Shown here: one piece after another, positions 28,977-37,323 of the stretch | Layout of the letters: the number at the start of each line of letters is the position of its first letter | Numbering within the stretch: position 1 is the first letter of the stretch | DNA from: Geomonas sp. Red32 | GTDB lineage: Bacteria > Desulfobacterota > Desulfuromonadia > Geobacterales > Geobacteraceae | DNA length: 64,000 bases | Reading direction: 5' to 3' | Assembly (NCBI RefSeq): GCF_023652955.1 | Contig: NZ_JAKLOY010000002.1 | Location: forward strand, 372,001-436,000 | Translations under genes and position numbers: made by a program | Notes under the pieces: generated by a model | Databases searched by the model: none | Told to the model about the DNA's origin: nothing | What the model saw: only the letters and a program-made list of their open reading frames with translations

Positions 28977-28998
28977 AGACCTGACTTCTTCCCCTGCC

Positions 28999-29445
28999 CT
29001 AGCGGAGCTTTTCCCTCCGGAAAGTCTCGATGGCCCCGCGGGCCAGCTCGTCGCAGCGCTCGTTCTCCACATGGCCGTTATGGCCGCGGATCCAGGCCCA
29101 CTTGATCTTGTGGACCTTGGAGAGCGCCAGCAGCTTTTCCCAGAGGTCGCGGTTAAGGACCGGTTCCTTTTTGCTGTTGACCCACCCCTTGCGGACCCAG
29201 CCGTGGAGCCACTCGGTCATCCCCTTGACGAGGTACTGGGAATCCGTGGTCACCACCACCTCGCACGGCCGGGTGAGCGCCTCCAGGGCGGCGATGGCAG
29301 CCATCATCTCCATCCGGTTGTTGGTGGTATCCCCGTCGGCGCCGGAGAGCTCCTTCACCTTACCGGCACAGCGAAGGATGCTCCCCCACCCACCGACCCC
29401 GGGATTACCGCTGCATGCTCCGTCCGAAAAGATCTCAACCAGCAT
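28999..29445 (-). CDS. rnhA: Ribonuclease HI
   Basis: 148 aa. Catalytic residues in place: [26 protein letters not shown], and [17 protein letters not shown]. It cleaves RNA in RNA-DNA hybrids. The start overlaps the end of the acyltransferase gene by 11 bases. Confidence 0.97.
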   Translation of the reverse strand: MLVEIFSDGACSGNPGVGGWGSILRCAGKVKELSGADGDTTNNRMEMMAAIAALEALTRPCEVVVTTDSQYLVKGMTEWLHGWVRKGWVNSKKEPVLNRDLWEKLLALSKVHKIKWAWIRGHNGHVENERCDELARGAIETFRREKLR

Positions 29446-30142
29446 TAACGTAGGCCCCTTCCTTCTTCAGCAGCCCGGCGATAGCGTCCATCACGCGGTC
29501 GATGATCAACTGGTGAGTCTCCTTGCAGTCGGGAAGCTGGTACAGATCGCTGAAATCGATCGGCTCCCCGAAGGTGACACTCCCCTCGGCACCGAGCGAG
29601 GGGAAGTGCCAGTGATTGATGCCGGCCAGGGCGGTCGGAATGACCTGCGGCCTGGTGTCGTAGATGATCTTGCCGGCCCCGCGGTTCCCCTTGCCGAGCA
29701 CACCGTCGCGGTGCCTGGTCCCCTCCGGGTACAGCATCACCTTCTGGTCGGCCAGGAGATCGTTGATCACCTTTCCGGCCCGAACGTCCCTCCCCCGCTT
29801 GACGGGAAAGGCACCCCAGGAGCGGTAAATGAGCCCCTTCACCGGATTTTGGAACAACTCTTCCTTGGCGGGAGCCCAGATCATCTGCAGCGGGTTCCCC
29901 TTCACGACGGCCCAGGGAAGAAAGATGGTATCGTAGGCGGAGATGTGATTGGACGCGATCATGACGCCGCCGGAGCGCGGAATGTTGCGGGCGCCCTTGA
30001 TGGCGAAGCGGTTGAGACCGGAAGCGTAGCTCCCGATAACCCATATGGAGAAGGTGACCCAGCAGCGGCGAAGAAGTGAAGCTCTCAAGGGACCCTCGCG
30101 GTAATTGAAATGTCCTGCCGATTCAAACTCGTTGTATAGCAT
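29435..30142 (-). CDS. 1-acyl-glycerol-3-phosphate acyltransferase family (PlsC-like)
   Basis: About 235 aa. HX4D motif in SNHISAYD, and the phosphate-binding motif [10 protein letters not shown], typical of PlsC. It would acylate lysophosphatidate in phospholipid synthesis. The start is uncertain: an ATG at 30142, an ATG at 30238 and a TTG near 30090 are all open, none with a strong ribosome site. Cotranscribed with rnhA (11-base overlap). Confidence 0.88.
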   Translation of the reverse strand: MLYNEFESAGHFNYREGPLRASLLRRCWVTFSIWVIGSYASGLNRFAIKGARNIPRSGGVMIASNHISAYDTIFLPWAVVKGNPLQMIWAPAKEELFQNPVKGLIYRSWGAFPVKRGRDVRAGKVINDLLADQKVMLYPEGTRHRDGVLGKGNRGAGKIIYDTRPQVIPTALAGINHWHFPSLGAEGSVTFGEPIDFSDLYQLPDCKETHQLIIDRVMDAIAGLLKKEGAYVNAG

Positions 30143-30242
30143 GAATGGTGGACAACCGGCAACCGTTTCCGCCCCCAGGGGAGTGAGGAGTCCCCTCGCC
30201 CCTTCAGGGAAAAGGGTGCCAATGGCGGGCAACTTCATCAGC

Positions 30243-30333
30243 TAGGGTGGGAACCGTGCCCGCACGGAACCGGGAGAAGGAGATTTAGTCAGTCAGGTAG
30301 GGTGGGCAACCCGTGCCCCGCGCGGAACCGGAG
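30243..30333. repeat. Two-copy intergenic direct repeat
   Basis: TAGGGTGGGAACCGTGCCCG (from 30243) and TAGGGTGGGCAACCCGTGCC (from 30298) each continue into GCACGGAACCGG or CGCGGAACCGG. The copies are 55 bp apart and fill the gap between the kinase and acyltransferase genes. Confidence 0.7.
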
Positions 30334-30358
30334 ACGAACGCCAGGGGAAACGGTTTTT

Positions 30359-31924
30359 TCAGCTCGGGAGGGTGAAGTAGAAGGTCGCGCCGCAGCCGGT
30401 CTGCCCCTCGCCCCAGATGCGTCCGTTGTGGCGGGAGATGATGCGCCGGACGGTGGCGAGCCCAAGCCCGGTGCCGGGGTATTCCTGGGAAGAATGGAGG
30501 CGGCGGAACGGCTTGAAGAGATCGTCGGTACGGACGGCGTCGAAGCCGGTTCCGTTATCCTTGACGTAGAAGACGGTTTCTCCGTCGGCGGAGGTCGCCG
30601 AGCCGATCTCGATAACCGGGTCGTCGACCTTCGAGGTGTACTTCCAGGCGTTCTGGATCAGGTTCTCCATCACGATCCCGAGGAGTTGGAAATCCCCGGT
30701 AGCCCGCAATGAGGGGGCAATGCGGATCTCGACCTTCCGCCCGGGATCGGTCTGCCGCAGGTCCCTGACCTTCTCGGAAGCGATCTTGCTGATATCAACC
30801 GTCCCCCACAGGATCTCCATATCGGTCACCCGGGAGAGGTTCATCAGCGCGTTGAGCAGCGCCTCGACTTGGACGCAACCGTCGTTTACCGATTTCAGGT
30901 AGAAGACACCGTTGATGTCCAGCCGGTCGCGGTAGTCGAGGAGCATCTGGGCATAGCTGTAGATCCTGGTGAGGGGGGTGCGGAGATCATGAGAGATGGC
31001 GTGGCTGAAGCCTTGCAGTTCCCGGTTCACCTGCTGCAGCTCGGCGGTTTGCTGGGAAAGTGCCGCGTTGAGCGCCCGGATCTCCTCTTCGGCACGCTTG
31101 CGCTGGGTGATGTCGATAATGACCCCGGCCATTCCTCCCCGACCGGTGACCTGATCCCGGTAGTAGGAACGGCAGAAAAGGACATCGCGGACCTCGCCAT
31201 CCTCCCGTGTCACCGAGATCTCGCTGACGGAAACGCTCTCCCCTTCCCTGCGGCTGACGTCCAGGGGGTTGCTCACGCTCAGGGGGACGACCTCGGAGAG
31301 TTTCCTCCCGATCAGCCGCTCGCGGGGGCGGCACACCCACTGGGCGAAGGCGGAATTGCACCAGATGAAGCGCCCGCCGTCATCCTGGTAGTACACGGGG
31401 TTGGGAATGGTATCGATAAGGTGCTGGAGAAGGGCCGCCTGCTCCGCGGCGATATGCTCGACGAGTTTCCGGTCACTTATATCCCTGATAACCTCGATCC
31501 CGGCGGTGACCCGGCCGCTGCCGTCCTTTAAGGGGGACCCGAGGATCTCGAAAAAGCGGGTGTCGTCGCCGATCCGTTTTTTGAATTCCACCTTCCGGGG
31601 GAGGCCGTCGTGGAAGGTCTCCACCAGGTGACAGCCCGGGCAGGGAGCCGGCTCGTTGCGGTAGGCCTGGTAGCACGGCTCCCCGACATGGTTTCCCATC
31701 AGCTCCTGGTGGGCACGGTTCTGATAGATAACCTTCAATTCGGGGTCCTGGATGGAGATGGCGTCGTGGATAGCCTCCACCATGACCACCAGACCGGCGC
31801 GCTCCTCCTCAGCGGACGACACCGCCTGGCGAAGCTCGGCCTGCAGGTTCACCCGCTCCTTCCGGAGGCAAACGGCGTACGCGCAGGATGCCGTGGCCGC
31901 CAGCAGGAGAAGGAATTGGTTCAT
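30359..31924 (-). CDS. PAS-domain sensor histidine kinase
   Basis: 521 aa. Short hydrophobic N-terminus (about 1-18), a first PAS with GEPCYQAYRNEPAPCPGCH (about 79-97), a second PAS ending in GVIIDITQRKRAEEE, a coiled coil, then HisKA GFSHAISHDLRTPLTRI (about 306-322) and an ATPase with NLIQNAWKYTSK, VKDNGTGFD and GTGLGLATVRR. The CPGCH would normally mark haem c, but the domain appears cytoplasmic and the C...CPxC pattern is a known PAS variant. No response regulator is adjacent. It starts 3 bp after the radical SAM gene, so the two are probably one transcript. Confidence 0.92.
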   Translation of the reverse strand: MNQFLLLLAATASCAYAVCLRKERVNLQAELRQAVSSAEEERAGLVVMVEAIHDAISIQDPELKVIYQNRAHQELMGNHVGEPCYQAYRNEPAPCPGCHLVETFHDGLPRKVEFKKRIGDDTRFFEILGSPLKDGSGRVTAGIEVIRDISDRKLVEHIAAEQAALLQHLIDTIPNPVYYQDDGGRFIWCNSAFAQWVCRPRERLIGRKLSEVVPLSVSNPLDVSRREGESVSVSEISVTREDGEVRDVLFCRSYYRDQVTGRGGMAGVIIDITQRKRAEEEIRALNAALSQQTAELQQVNRELQGFSHAISHDLRTPLTRIYSYAQMLLDYRDRLDINGVFYLKSVNDGCVQVEALLNALMNLSRVTDMEILWGTVDISKIASEKVRDLRQTDPGRKVEIRIAPSLRATGDFQLLGIVMENLIQNAWKYTSKVDDPVIEIGSATSADGETVFYVKDNGTGFDAVRTDDLFKPFRRLHSSQEYPGTGLGLATVRRIISRHNGRIWGEGQTGCGATFYFTLPS

Positions 31925-31927
31925 GGC

Positions 31928-32941
31928 CTAGCTCCAGATCCCGTCCAGCTCGAAACCGCAGCCGGAACAACTACCGTGGGATAGCAGGTTCTTTTCGATG
32001 AGGTAGCCGTAGCGCTTGACGAGGAGCGCGCGGCAGGAGGGACAGTAGGTATTTTCTCCCCCCTCGCCGGGGACGTTCCCCTCGTAGACGTAGCGAAGAC
32101 CTGCCTGCTGGCCGATGTCGCGTGCGGCCCTGAGGGTCGCGACGGGGGTGCGGGGCTCGTTCAGGAGCCGGTAGGTGGGATAAAACTGCGTGACGTGCCA
32201 AGGAGTGCCGGCGCCTATTTCGCCGGCGATGAAGGAGGCGATCTGCCGGAGTTCCTCGGGAGAGTCGTTGCGGTTGGGTATGATCAGGGTGGTCAGTTCG
32301 ATCCAAATCCCCAACTCCTTGTATTTCTTGATGGTGTCGAGGACGCCGGACAAGGTGGCACCGGCCACCTCGCGGTAGAACTTTTCGCTGTACCCTTTCA
32401 GGTCGATATTGGCCGCGTCGAGGTAAGGGGCGATGGCTTCCAGGGCCTGATCGGTGATGTAGCCGTTGGTTACGAAGATGTTCTTGAGACCGGCGGCATG
32501 CGCCTGGACGGCGATGTCGTAGGCATATTCGAAGAAGATGGTCGGCTCGGTGTAGGTGTAGGAAATGGATTGGCAACCGGCGGCGACGGCATTGGCCACC
32601 ACCTGTTCGGGGGGAACGAATTCTCCGGAGAAGGCTACCCGATCCTCTTCCGGCTGCGAGATGCCGTAGTTCTGGCAGTGAAGGCAGCGGAAGTTGCAAC
32701 CGACGGTGGCGATGGAGTATGAGCGGCTGCCGGGAAGGACGTGGTAAAGCGGCTTCTTCTCGATGGGATCGACCTGTTCGGCGACCACCCGTCCGTAGAC
32801 CAATGTGTAGAGGGTGCCGTCACGGTTTTCGCGGACCCGGCAGTGCCCTCTCCTTCCCGGGGTGATCAGGCAGTGAAAGCGGCACAGATGGCAGCGGACG
32901 TCCCCTCCTTCGAGCTTGTCATAAAAGAGAGCTTCCTTCAC
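31928..32941 (-). CDS. AmmeMemoRadiSam-system radical SAM enzyme (AmrS-like)
   Basis: 337 aa from the GTG at 32941, which has a G-rich ribosome site about 5 bases upstream. The radical SAM cluster motif is CNFRCLHCQNY; N-terminal CHLCRFHC and C-terminal CPSC and CSGCG pairs suggest more metal. VDPIEKKPLYHVLPG and YTYTEPTIFFEYAYD are typical of this family. Its biochemical function is unsettled; the usual AMMECR1 and MEMO partners are not beside it. It leads the histidine kinase gene by 3 bp. Confidence 0.9.
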   Translation of the reverse strand: MKEALFYDKLEGGDVRCHLCRFHCLITPGRRGHCRVRENRDGTLYTLVYGRVVAEQVDPIEKKPLYHVLPGSRSYSIATVGCNFRCLHCQNYGISQPEEDRVAFSGEFVPPEQVVANAVAAGCQSISYTYTEPTIFFEYAYDIAVQAHAAGLKNIFVTNGYITDQALEAIAPYLDAANIDLKGYSEKFYREVAGATLSGVLDTIKKYKELGIWIELTTLIIPNRNDSPEELRQIASFIAGEIGAGTPWHVTQFYPTYRLLNEPRTPVATLRAARDIGQQAGLRYVYEGNVPGEGGENTYCPSCRALLVKRYGYLIEKNLLSHGSCSGCGFELDGIWS

Positions 32942-33320
32942 AACGGTCCCCCCACGCGAAAGCCAGCACAATTAAAGGGAATTAACCTTAACACTTCCCG
33001 GGCGCTTTTTCCACCATAAAAAAAGGAGCCGCCAGGGAGTATCCACCTCTGTTTTATAAATCAAACATGTTTTCGACGGCTGGCAACAAAAAAAAAGTGA
33101 AAAAAGTTCCCGACGTTGACGTAAGGAAAAACCAAAGCGTCCAAAAACGACATACCTTTGTTTTAAAACTATTTTCACATATAATATTGGGTACTTACGC
33201 AAAAAAGCAAATCTGGACCAGCGGTCAGATTCGCCGGTGTTTTAAAATCTCGACTCGCTGCAAGCGGCGGCACGATAGTGTAAACAGTTGTTTTAGGTCA
33301 CTTTTTCACAAAAATGGCAC
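32942..33320. other. AT-rich divergent intergenic region
   Basis: About 380 bases, markedly AT-rich compared with the surroundings, between the minus-strand radical SAM gene and the plus-strand zinc-ribbon gene. TTGTTT (33158) and TATAAT (33180) with a 16-base spacer make a possible upstream promoter. No gene was seen. Confidence 0.4.
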
Positions 33321-33361
33321 TTGCGTGTATCCATAGTGTTCTATATAGTGTGACCATCACA
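33321..33361 (+). promoter_or_regulatory. Promoter and palindromic operator for the zinc-ribbon gene
   Basis: TTGCGT (33321-33326), 17-base spacer, TATAGT (33344-33349). TGTGA-CCA-TCACA (33349-33361), a perfect inverted repeat, overlaps the expected transcription start. Its 3-base spacer differs from the 6 of CRP sites, so another regulator is likely. Confidence 0.6.
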
Positions 33362-33386
33362 AATGTGCAGATAAGGAGATTTGACC

Positions 33387-33536
33387 ATGCGTTGCCCGAA
33401 TTGTAACAGCCACAAGAACATCGAGATCGACATCCACTCCGACGGTTATGCCAAAGACCTTTTCGAATGCACCTCCTGCGGTGTCATCTGGGTCGAGAAG
33501 TCCAACGAAGTGATCACCATCAAGAACGCCGCCTAA
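33387..33536 (+). CDS. 49-aa zinc-ribbon protein
   Basis: ATG at 33387 after AAGGAG, ending TAA at 33536. The product has two knuckles, CPNC (residues 3-6) and CTSC (28-31), separated by an acidic/hydrophobic strand-rich stretch, the layout of a small rubredoxin-like zinc ribbon. It has its own promoter and a GC-rich terminator hairpin directly after it, so it is a monocistronic gene rather than a fragment. Function unknown; nucleic-acid binding or metal handling would be guesses. Confidence 0.8.
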   Translation: MRCPNCNSHKNIEIDIHSDGYAKDLFECTSCGVIWVEKSNEVITIKNAA

Positions 33537-33546
33537 CCAGGGATAA

Positions 33547-33566
33547 GGGGCGCCTCCGGGCGCCCC
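33547..33566 (+). terminator. Hairpin after the zinc-ribbon gene
   Basis: GGGGCGCC-TCCG-GGCGCCCC, a perfect 8-bp stem 10 bases past the stop, followed by TCCTCT rather than a clean T run. Strong hairpin, weaker terminator. Confidence 0.65.
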
Positions 33567-33680
33567 TCCTCTACCTCCCCCCCTTCGATACCCCTCATCA
33601 CAATTTCCACTCCCTGCAACGCTTCTCCGCACCGCTAGTACCGCGTTAACCGATGGCAGCTTCCGCCCCGTGCGCTTACC

Positions 33681-34129
33681 TTAAGCTAACCACAGCATTC
33701 AATAAGCTAAATGGGGTGTCACTTAAGCTAAACATGGTCGCAGTTAAGCTAAAGTCCCTGTTGTTTTTCTTAAAGTGACCCAACTTTAAGCTAAACACGG
33801 TCCTGGATGGAAAAATCACACCGCATGGTAACGATGCCTGCGTCGATTTTATGCACCATGGCCAGGTAGCGACGCCGTTTTGAGCCTTTTACCGAAAAAG
33901 AACGGCATCAATAACCTGCGGCACCCCTTCCGCAGCTAAACATGAGACGTACCTGCCCCTCATGGGCCTACCAGAATTTAATTTGAAGGTGTCGATGACG
34001 GTGGGAATCGTTTTTCTGGGGACGGTGGGGTGAACTTTTTATATTTGAAGAGCGTGTTTAAGAAAAAGCTGACCTCATTTTGCTTAAGTAACACCTTACA
34101 TTAGTAAATGCAGCCCAGCTTTTGCTTAA
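33681..34129. repeat. 21-bp-phased TTAAGCTAA array with inverted partner: probable transposon-end relic
   Basis: TTAAGCTAA (or ATAAGCTAA) begins at 33681, 33702, 33723, 33744 and 33786; the spacings are 21, 21, 21 and 42, so all sit on one 21-bp grid (33765 is degenerate). On the far side, inverted relatives TTTGCTTAA begin at 34079 and 34121, 42 apart. The context GGTGTCACTTAAGCTAAA on the left resembles GGTGTTACTTAAGCAAAA read on the minus strand on the right. Multiple phased sites at inverted ends are how some transposases (for example IS21-type) bind. No transposase is left inside; nothing else was seen in 33537-34268 except terminators. Confidence 0.6.
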
Positions 34130-34152
34130 CGCTAGCGTGGTGCGAGGACATG

Positions 34153-34199
34153 AAAAACCCGGCGGTTGTCCAACTGCAGTTGGACCGGATTCCGCCGGG
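34153..34199 (-). terminator. Intrinsic terminator after the 126-aa gene
   Basis: CCCGGCGG (34158-34165) pairs with CCGCCGGG (34192-34199) around an inner perfect palindrome CCAACTGCAGTTGG (34170-34183). On the minus strand it ends in TTTTT. It lies about 70 bases past the stop at 34269. Confidence 0.85.
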
Positions 34200-34268
34200 G
34201 TCGTTTTGGAACGTGAGGCGTAGCGCCGACTGTCGTGAGGGAGGTTTAGCGGCCGGGGAGTCCCGCGG

Positions 34269-34649
34269 CTAGTTTGCGGCCACCGCTTTCACGGCTTTGC
34301 GGACTCTCTTCCTGCTTTTCTTCGTGACGACGCTGGTATTCAGCAGCATGTCGATATCTCTTTCCTCCGCCATCACTGCCACGTAATGCAGTATCTTCTG
34401 GATCCGCCCATCGAGATCCTTCCGCGCCGTCTTGCGCGCGGCGATGTGCAGGCGATTACCGGTCCGGCTGCCTTCGAACATCTCCCGGAACCAATCGGTG
34501 CATTTCTGAAGCACGCTCTGCGATCCGAGTTTTTCCTCCGGCCACCCCTGCTGGAAGATGGCGAGGGCGAAGAGTGTTGTAAAGAAGGTGTTGACGTTGG
34601 CCAGAAACGAGGCATCCGTGCCGGTTCCATTAAACTTGAGCTCGTCCAT
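34269..34649 (-). CDS. Conserved-looking protein of unknown function, 126 aa
   Basis: I do not recognise the family. N-terminal half is hydrophobic/aromatic (ANVNTFFTTLFALAIFQQGW), with an amphipathic middle (CTDWFREMFEGSRTGNRLH) and a lysine-rich helical tail (KKSRKRVRKAVKAVAAN) reminiscent of nucleic-acid-binding ends. No signal peptide. The ATG has GGAGG 7 bases upstream, and a strong terminator follows, so this is a genuine single gene between the transposon relic and the mre operon. Confidence 0.7.
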   Translation of the reverse strand: MDELKFNGTGTDASFLANVNTFFTTLFALAIFQQGWPEEKLGSQSVLQKCTDWFREMFEGSRTGNRLHIAARKTARKDLDGRIQKILHYVAVMAEERDIDMLLNTSVVTKKSRKRVRKAVKAVAAN

Positions 34650-34697
34650 GATGTGTCCTCCTTGTTGTCCGGTGATTGGCTATCTACCAAGGAGCAT

Positions 34698-34714
34698 TTC
34701 AACTAGAGTGCCAA
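34698..34714 (-). promoter_or_regulatory. Sigma-54-like element before the 126-aa gene
   Basis: On the minus strand TTGGCACTCTAGTTGAA has a full -24 box and correct spacing, but the -12 box reads TTGA instead of TTGC, so activity is doubtful. Confidence 0.3.
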
Positions 34715-35006
34715 CACGGCAGGAGCGCGCCACAAAACAACATAAGGCTTATATAATTACACTTTTCACACCTGTACCATCTTCTGCCGATGCAAACTTC
34801 CCCAGCCATTTGTACTTTACCTGCACATCGCCGCAGGCGGATCCAGGATAGGAGTTTGATAACACTGAAAGTTCGGGACTTGACCAGAATGGTCAGGGGT
34901 TGGACCGCAAGCAGTTGGACGGGCGGCAGCTCTTGCCGCTAAGGTCTGAGAGCGAGAGGCACCTGGCAGAGCTGGTCCCTCTCCTCACCCGGGGAAGGAA
35001 AGGGAT
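34715..35006. other. Intergenic region with a short palindrome
   Basis: No gene seen. TGACCA-GAA-TGGTCA (34881-34895) is a perfect inverted repeat and possible operator. It lies downstream of the glycosyltransferase gene and upstream of the 126-aa gene's promoter. Confidence 0.35.
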
Positions 35007-36146
35007 TTACGAGAGGGGAAAAGTGACTGCGGGGGTTTCGTTGCCGGCGGCGAGTCGTTCGAAGAAGCCGTCATAGACGGGAGCGAGATGGCTCCAGTCG
35101 TAACGGGTGACGAAATCGGCGAGGAGGGGCCCCGCTTGCTTCCCTTGCAGGAGCGTGGTCAAGCGAGGGATGAGGTCGTCCTCCTCGCGGTAGAGCACCC
35201 GGGAGACCGCTTCGTCCGGCACGTGCTCGGGATAGGCGAGCCGCTCGGGCAAGAGGGCCTGGCAGCCGCAATAAAGGGCCTGGACGGTGCTGGCTCCGAA
35301 GAACTCCTGCCGCGAGGTGACCGGCAGGACGTCCGCCTTCCAGAGCCAGCCTGCGTAGTCGGCAAATTTCTCCTGATACCCCCAGCTCACGATCCGCGAC
35401 GACAGCCTCTCCCGCGCCTCCTTGAAGACGGACGGCGACCTGCTGAAACTCTCTCCCAGCACCGCAAGCCTGAAATCCACCCCTTGGTCGGCCAGGTGGT
35501 AGAGCGCCGCGAAGAATTCCTCCGGCGCCTTGTCGTACTCCCACCGGTGGTTCCAGAGCACCAGGGGAGATTCCGGGGCGTCCGGCAGCTCGGGCCGGTA
35601 GCGGTCCAGTTTCTTGAGATCCAGCCCCAGGGGGAGTACCCGGCTCTTGGCGGCGATAGCAGGCACCGCGCCGGGATCGGCGGGGTCCGGGAACTTCTTC
35701 AGGAAGCCGGGGAGCGCTCCCAGAAAGGAGTCCTGGTGGTAGCGGGAGTTGAACAGCACCGCGTCGGCTGCCAGGGCGGAGGTGAAGTTGATGAAGGAGT
35801 AGTGGAGATCGCGCTGGATGGCCGGATCGGCGTCTCCCGGGGACCAGGGATAGGTGAGCTGGTTTTCATGGAAGTAGATGGCGCTCCGGCAACCGCTGGA
35901 GAGCTTCCGGGTAAGCCCGAGGAAGACCGCCAGGTCGAGCATGTCGGTGGCCAGGATCAGGTCGGGGGTAACGCCGGACTCGAGGAAACGGCCGGCGAGG
36001 GTAACGGCGCCGCCGTGCATCCGCCATTTCCAGTTCCGCCCCGGGAGGGTCAAAAGGTCCACCTGGTGACGGCTGTGGGAGGCGTACTCGTGCGCCCAGG
36101 CGGCATGCGAGCCGGTGCAGTACGGTTCAACGAGGGTGATGCGCAA
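35007..36146 (-). CDS. Queuosine-tRNA mannosyltransferase-like glycosyltransferase (GTDC1/QTMAN family)
   Basis: 379 aa, GT-B fold. Hallmarks shared with animal GTDC1 (QTMAN, which mannosylates queuosine in tRNA-Asp): N-terminal GSHAAWAHEYA, LPGRNWKWRMHGGA, YFHENQLTYPW, NHRWEYDKAPEEFFAAL, LGESFSRSP, SWGYQEKF, RQEFFGASTVQALYCGC. The N-terminal part is the domain formerly called DUF3524. A role in bacterial queuosine glycosylation is inference; queA and tgt are in this window. The start is TTG after AGGAGGGAG. It is the last gene of the mreC-mreD-mrdA-rodA operon, 12 bp after rodA. Confidence 0.87.
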   Translation of the reverse strand: MRITLVEPYCTGSHAAWAHEYASHSRHQVDLLTLPGRNWKWRMHGGAVTLAGRFLESGVTPDLILATDMLDLAVFLGLTRKLSSGCRSAIYFHENQLTYPWSPGDADPAIQRDLHYSFINFTSALAADAVLFNSRYHQDSFLGALPGFLKKFPDPADPGAVPAIAAKSRVLPLGLDLKKLDRYRPELPDAPESPLVLWNHRWEYDKAPEEFFAALYHLADQGVDFRLAVLGESFSRSPSVFKEARERLSSRIVSWGYQEKFADYAGWLWKADVLPVTSRQEFFGASTVQALYCGCQALLPERLAYPEHVPDEAVSRVLYREEDDLIPRLTTLLQGKQAGPLLADFVTRYDWSHLAPVYDGFFERLAAGNETPAVTFPLS

Positions 36147-36158
36147 TCCTGCTCCCTC

Positions 36159-37259
36159 CTAGAACATGAAACGCCGCATGCTGATGTTGAGCAGGATGCC
36201 GACGCCGATCATCGAGGTGACCATGGAGGTCCCCCCGTAGGAGAAGAAGGGAAGCGGCACCCCCACCACCGGGAAGAGCCCGATGACCATCCCCATGTTG
36301 ATGACGATGTGCCAGAAGAGCATGGCGCAGACCCCGACCGCCAGCAGCGCGCCGAAGCGGTCGTTGCAGCGTTTGGCGATACCCAGCCCCCACAGGATCA
36401 GGAACAGGTACAGGATGAGCATGACCAGGCAGCCGACGAAGCCCCATTCCTCACCGAAAACCGAGAAGGCGAAGTCGGTATGCTGTTCCGGGAGAAAGCG
36501 AAGCTGGGACTGGGTCCCGTGCAGAAACCCCTTACCGAAGGTACCCCCGGAGCCCACCGCGATCTTGCTCTGGATGATGTGGTATCCGCTCCCCTGCGGA
36601 TCGAGATCGGGGTTGAGGAAGTTGTAGATGCGCTTCTTCTGGTAGTCGTGGAGGACGAACCGCCACCCTCCGTAGATCACCGGAATGGCGGCGGCGCAGA
36701 TGGTGGCCAGGGCCGACCAGCGGACGCCGACGAAGAAGAGGATGGTCCAGGCGATCATGGCGACGAGGATGGCAGTCCCGAGGTCCGGCTGCTTCATGAT
36801 GAGCAGGACCGGAGCACCGAGCAGCATCAGGGGATACAGGAGGTCCCGCAGGGTAAGTCCCTTGAAGACGGGGTAACGGCTGAAGAAGCGGGCGAAGGTG
36901 ATGATGATGACGATCTTCATCGGCTCGGAGGGCTGAACGGTGAAGAAGCCGAGATGGATCCAGCGGGTGGCCCCCATGGAGGTCTTCCCGGCCACCAGGA
37001 CCAGCACCAGCAGGAAGAGAACGCCGCCGTAGAGCCAGTAGGCGAAATCCTCGAGCATATGGTAGTCGAGACTGCAGACGGTGAGGCAGAGGACCACCCC
37101 GGCCACGATCCAGTAGATCTGCTTGAGGTAGTAGGGATGCCCCACCTCGCGGTAGGAGGATGTGGCGCTGTATATATTGACGACGCCGAAAGCGGAGATG
37201 AGAATAACCACCACCAAAAGCGTCCAGTCGAAGTTGGTGAAAAGCCGACGGTCAAACAT
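36159..37259 (-). CDS. rodA: Rod-shape SEDS glycosyltransferase RodA
   Basis: 366 aa, about ten membrane helices. SEDS marks: FGVVNIYSATSS, QPSEPMKIVIIITFARF, KQPDLGTAILV, and GFVGCLVMLILY with a C-terminal GVPLPFFSYGGTSM. It polymerises peptidoglycan glycan strands with PBP2 during cell elongation. It follows mrdA by 64 bp in the mre operon. Confidence 0.96.
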   Translation of the reverse strand: MFDRRLFTNFDWTLLVVVILISAFGVVNIYSATSSYREVGHPYYLKQIYWIVAGVVLCLTVCSLDYHMLEDFAYWLYGGVLFLLVLVLVAGKTSMGATRWIHLGFFTVQPSEPMKIVIIITFARFFSRYPVFKGLTLRDLLYPLMLLGAPVLLIMKQPDLGTAILVAMIAWTILFFVGVRWSALATICAAAIPVIYGGWRFVLHDYQKKRIYNFLNPDLDPQGSGYHIIQSKIAVGSGGTFGKGFLHGTQSQLRFLPEQHTDFAFSVFGEEWGFVGCLVMLILYLFLILWGLGIAKRCNDRFGALLAVGVCAMLFWHIVINMGMVIGLFPVVGVPLPFFSYGGTSMVTSMIGVGILLNISMRRFMF

Positions 37260-37323
37260 CTAGGAATCCTCTGTTATGGGAAGAAAATCCGCCACGCCGA
37301 TTGCCAATGCCTAAGATACTGCA

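Noticed and set aside
33349-33361. CRP binding site
   Set aside because: TGTGA/TCACA arms are present but the spacer is 3 rather than 6 bases.
34269-34649. Transposase remnant for the neighbouring relic
   Set aside because: No DDE or HTH pattern; it has its own ribosome site and terminator.
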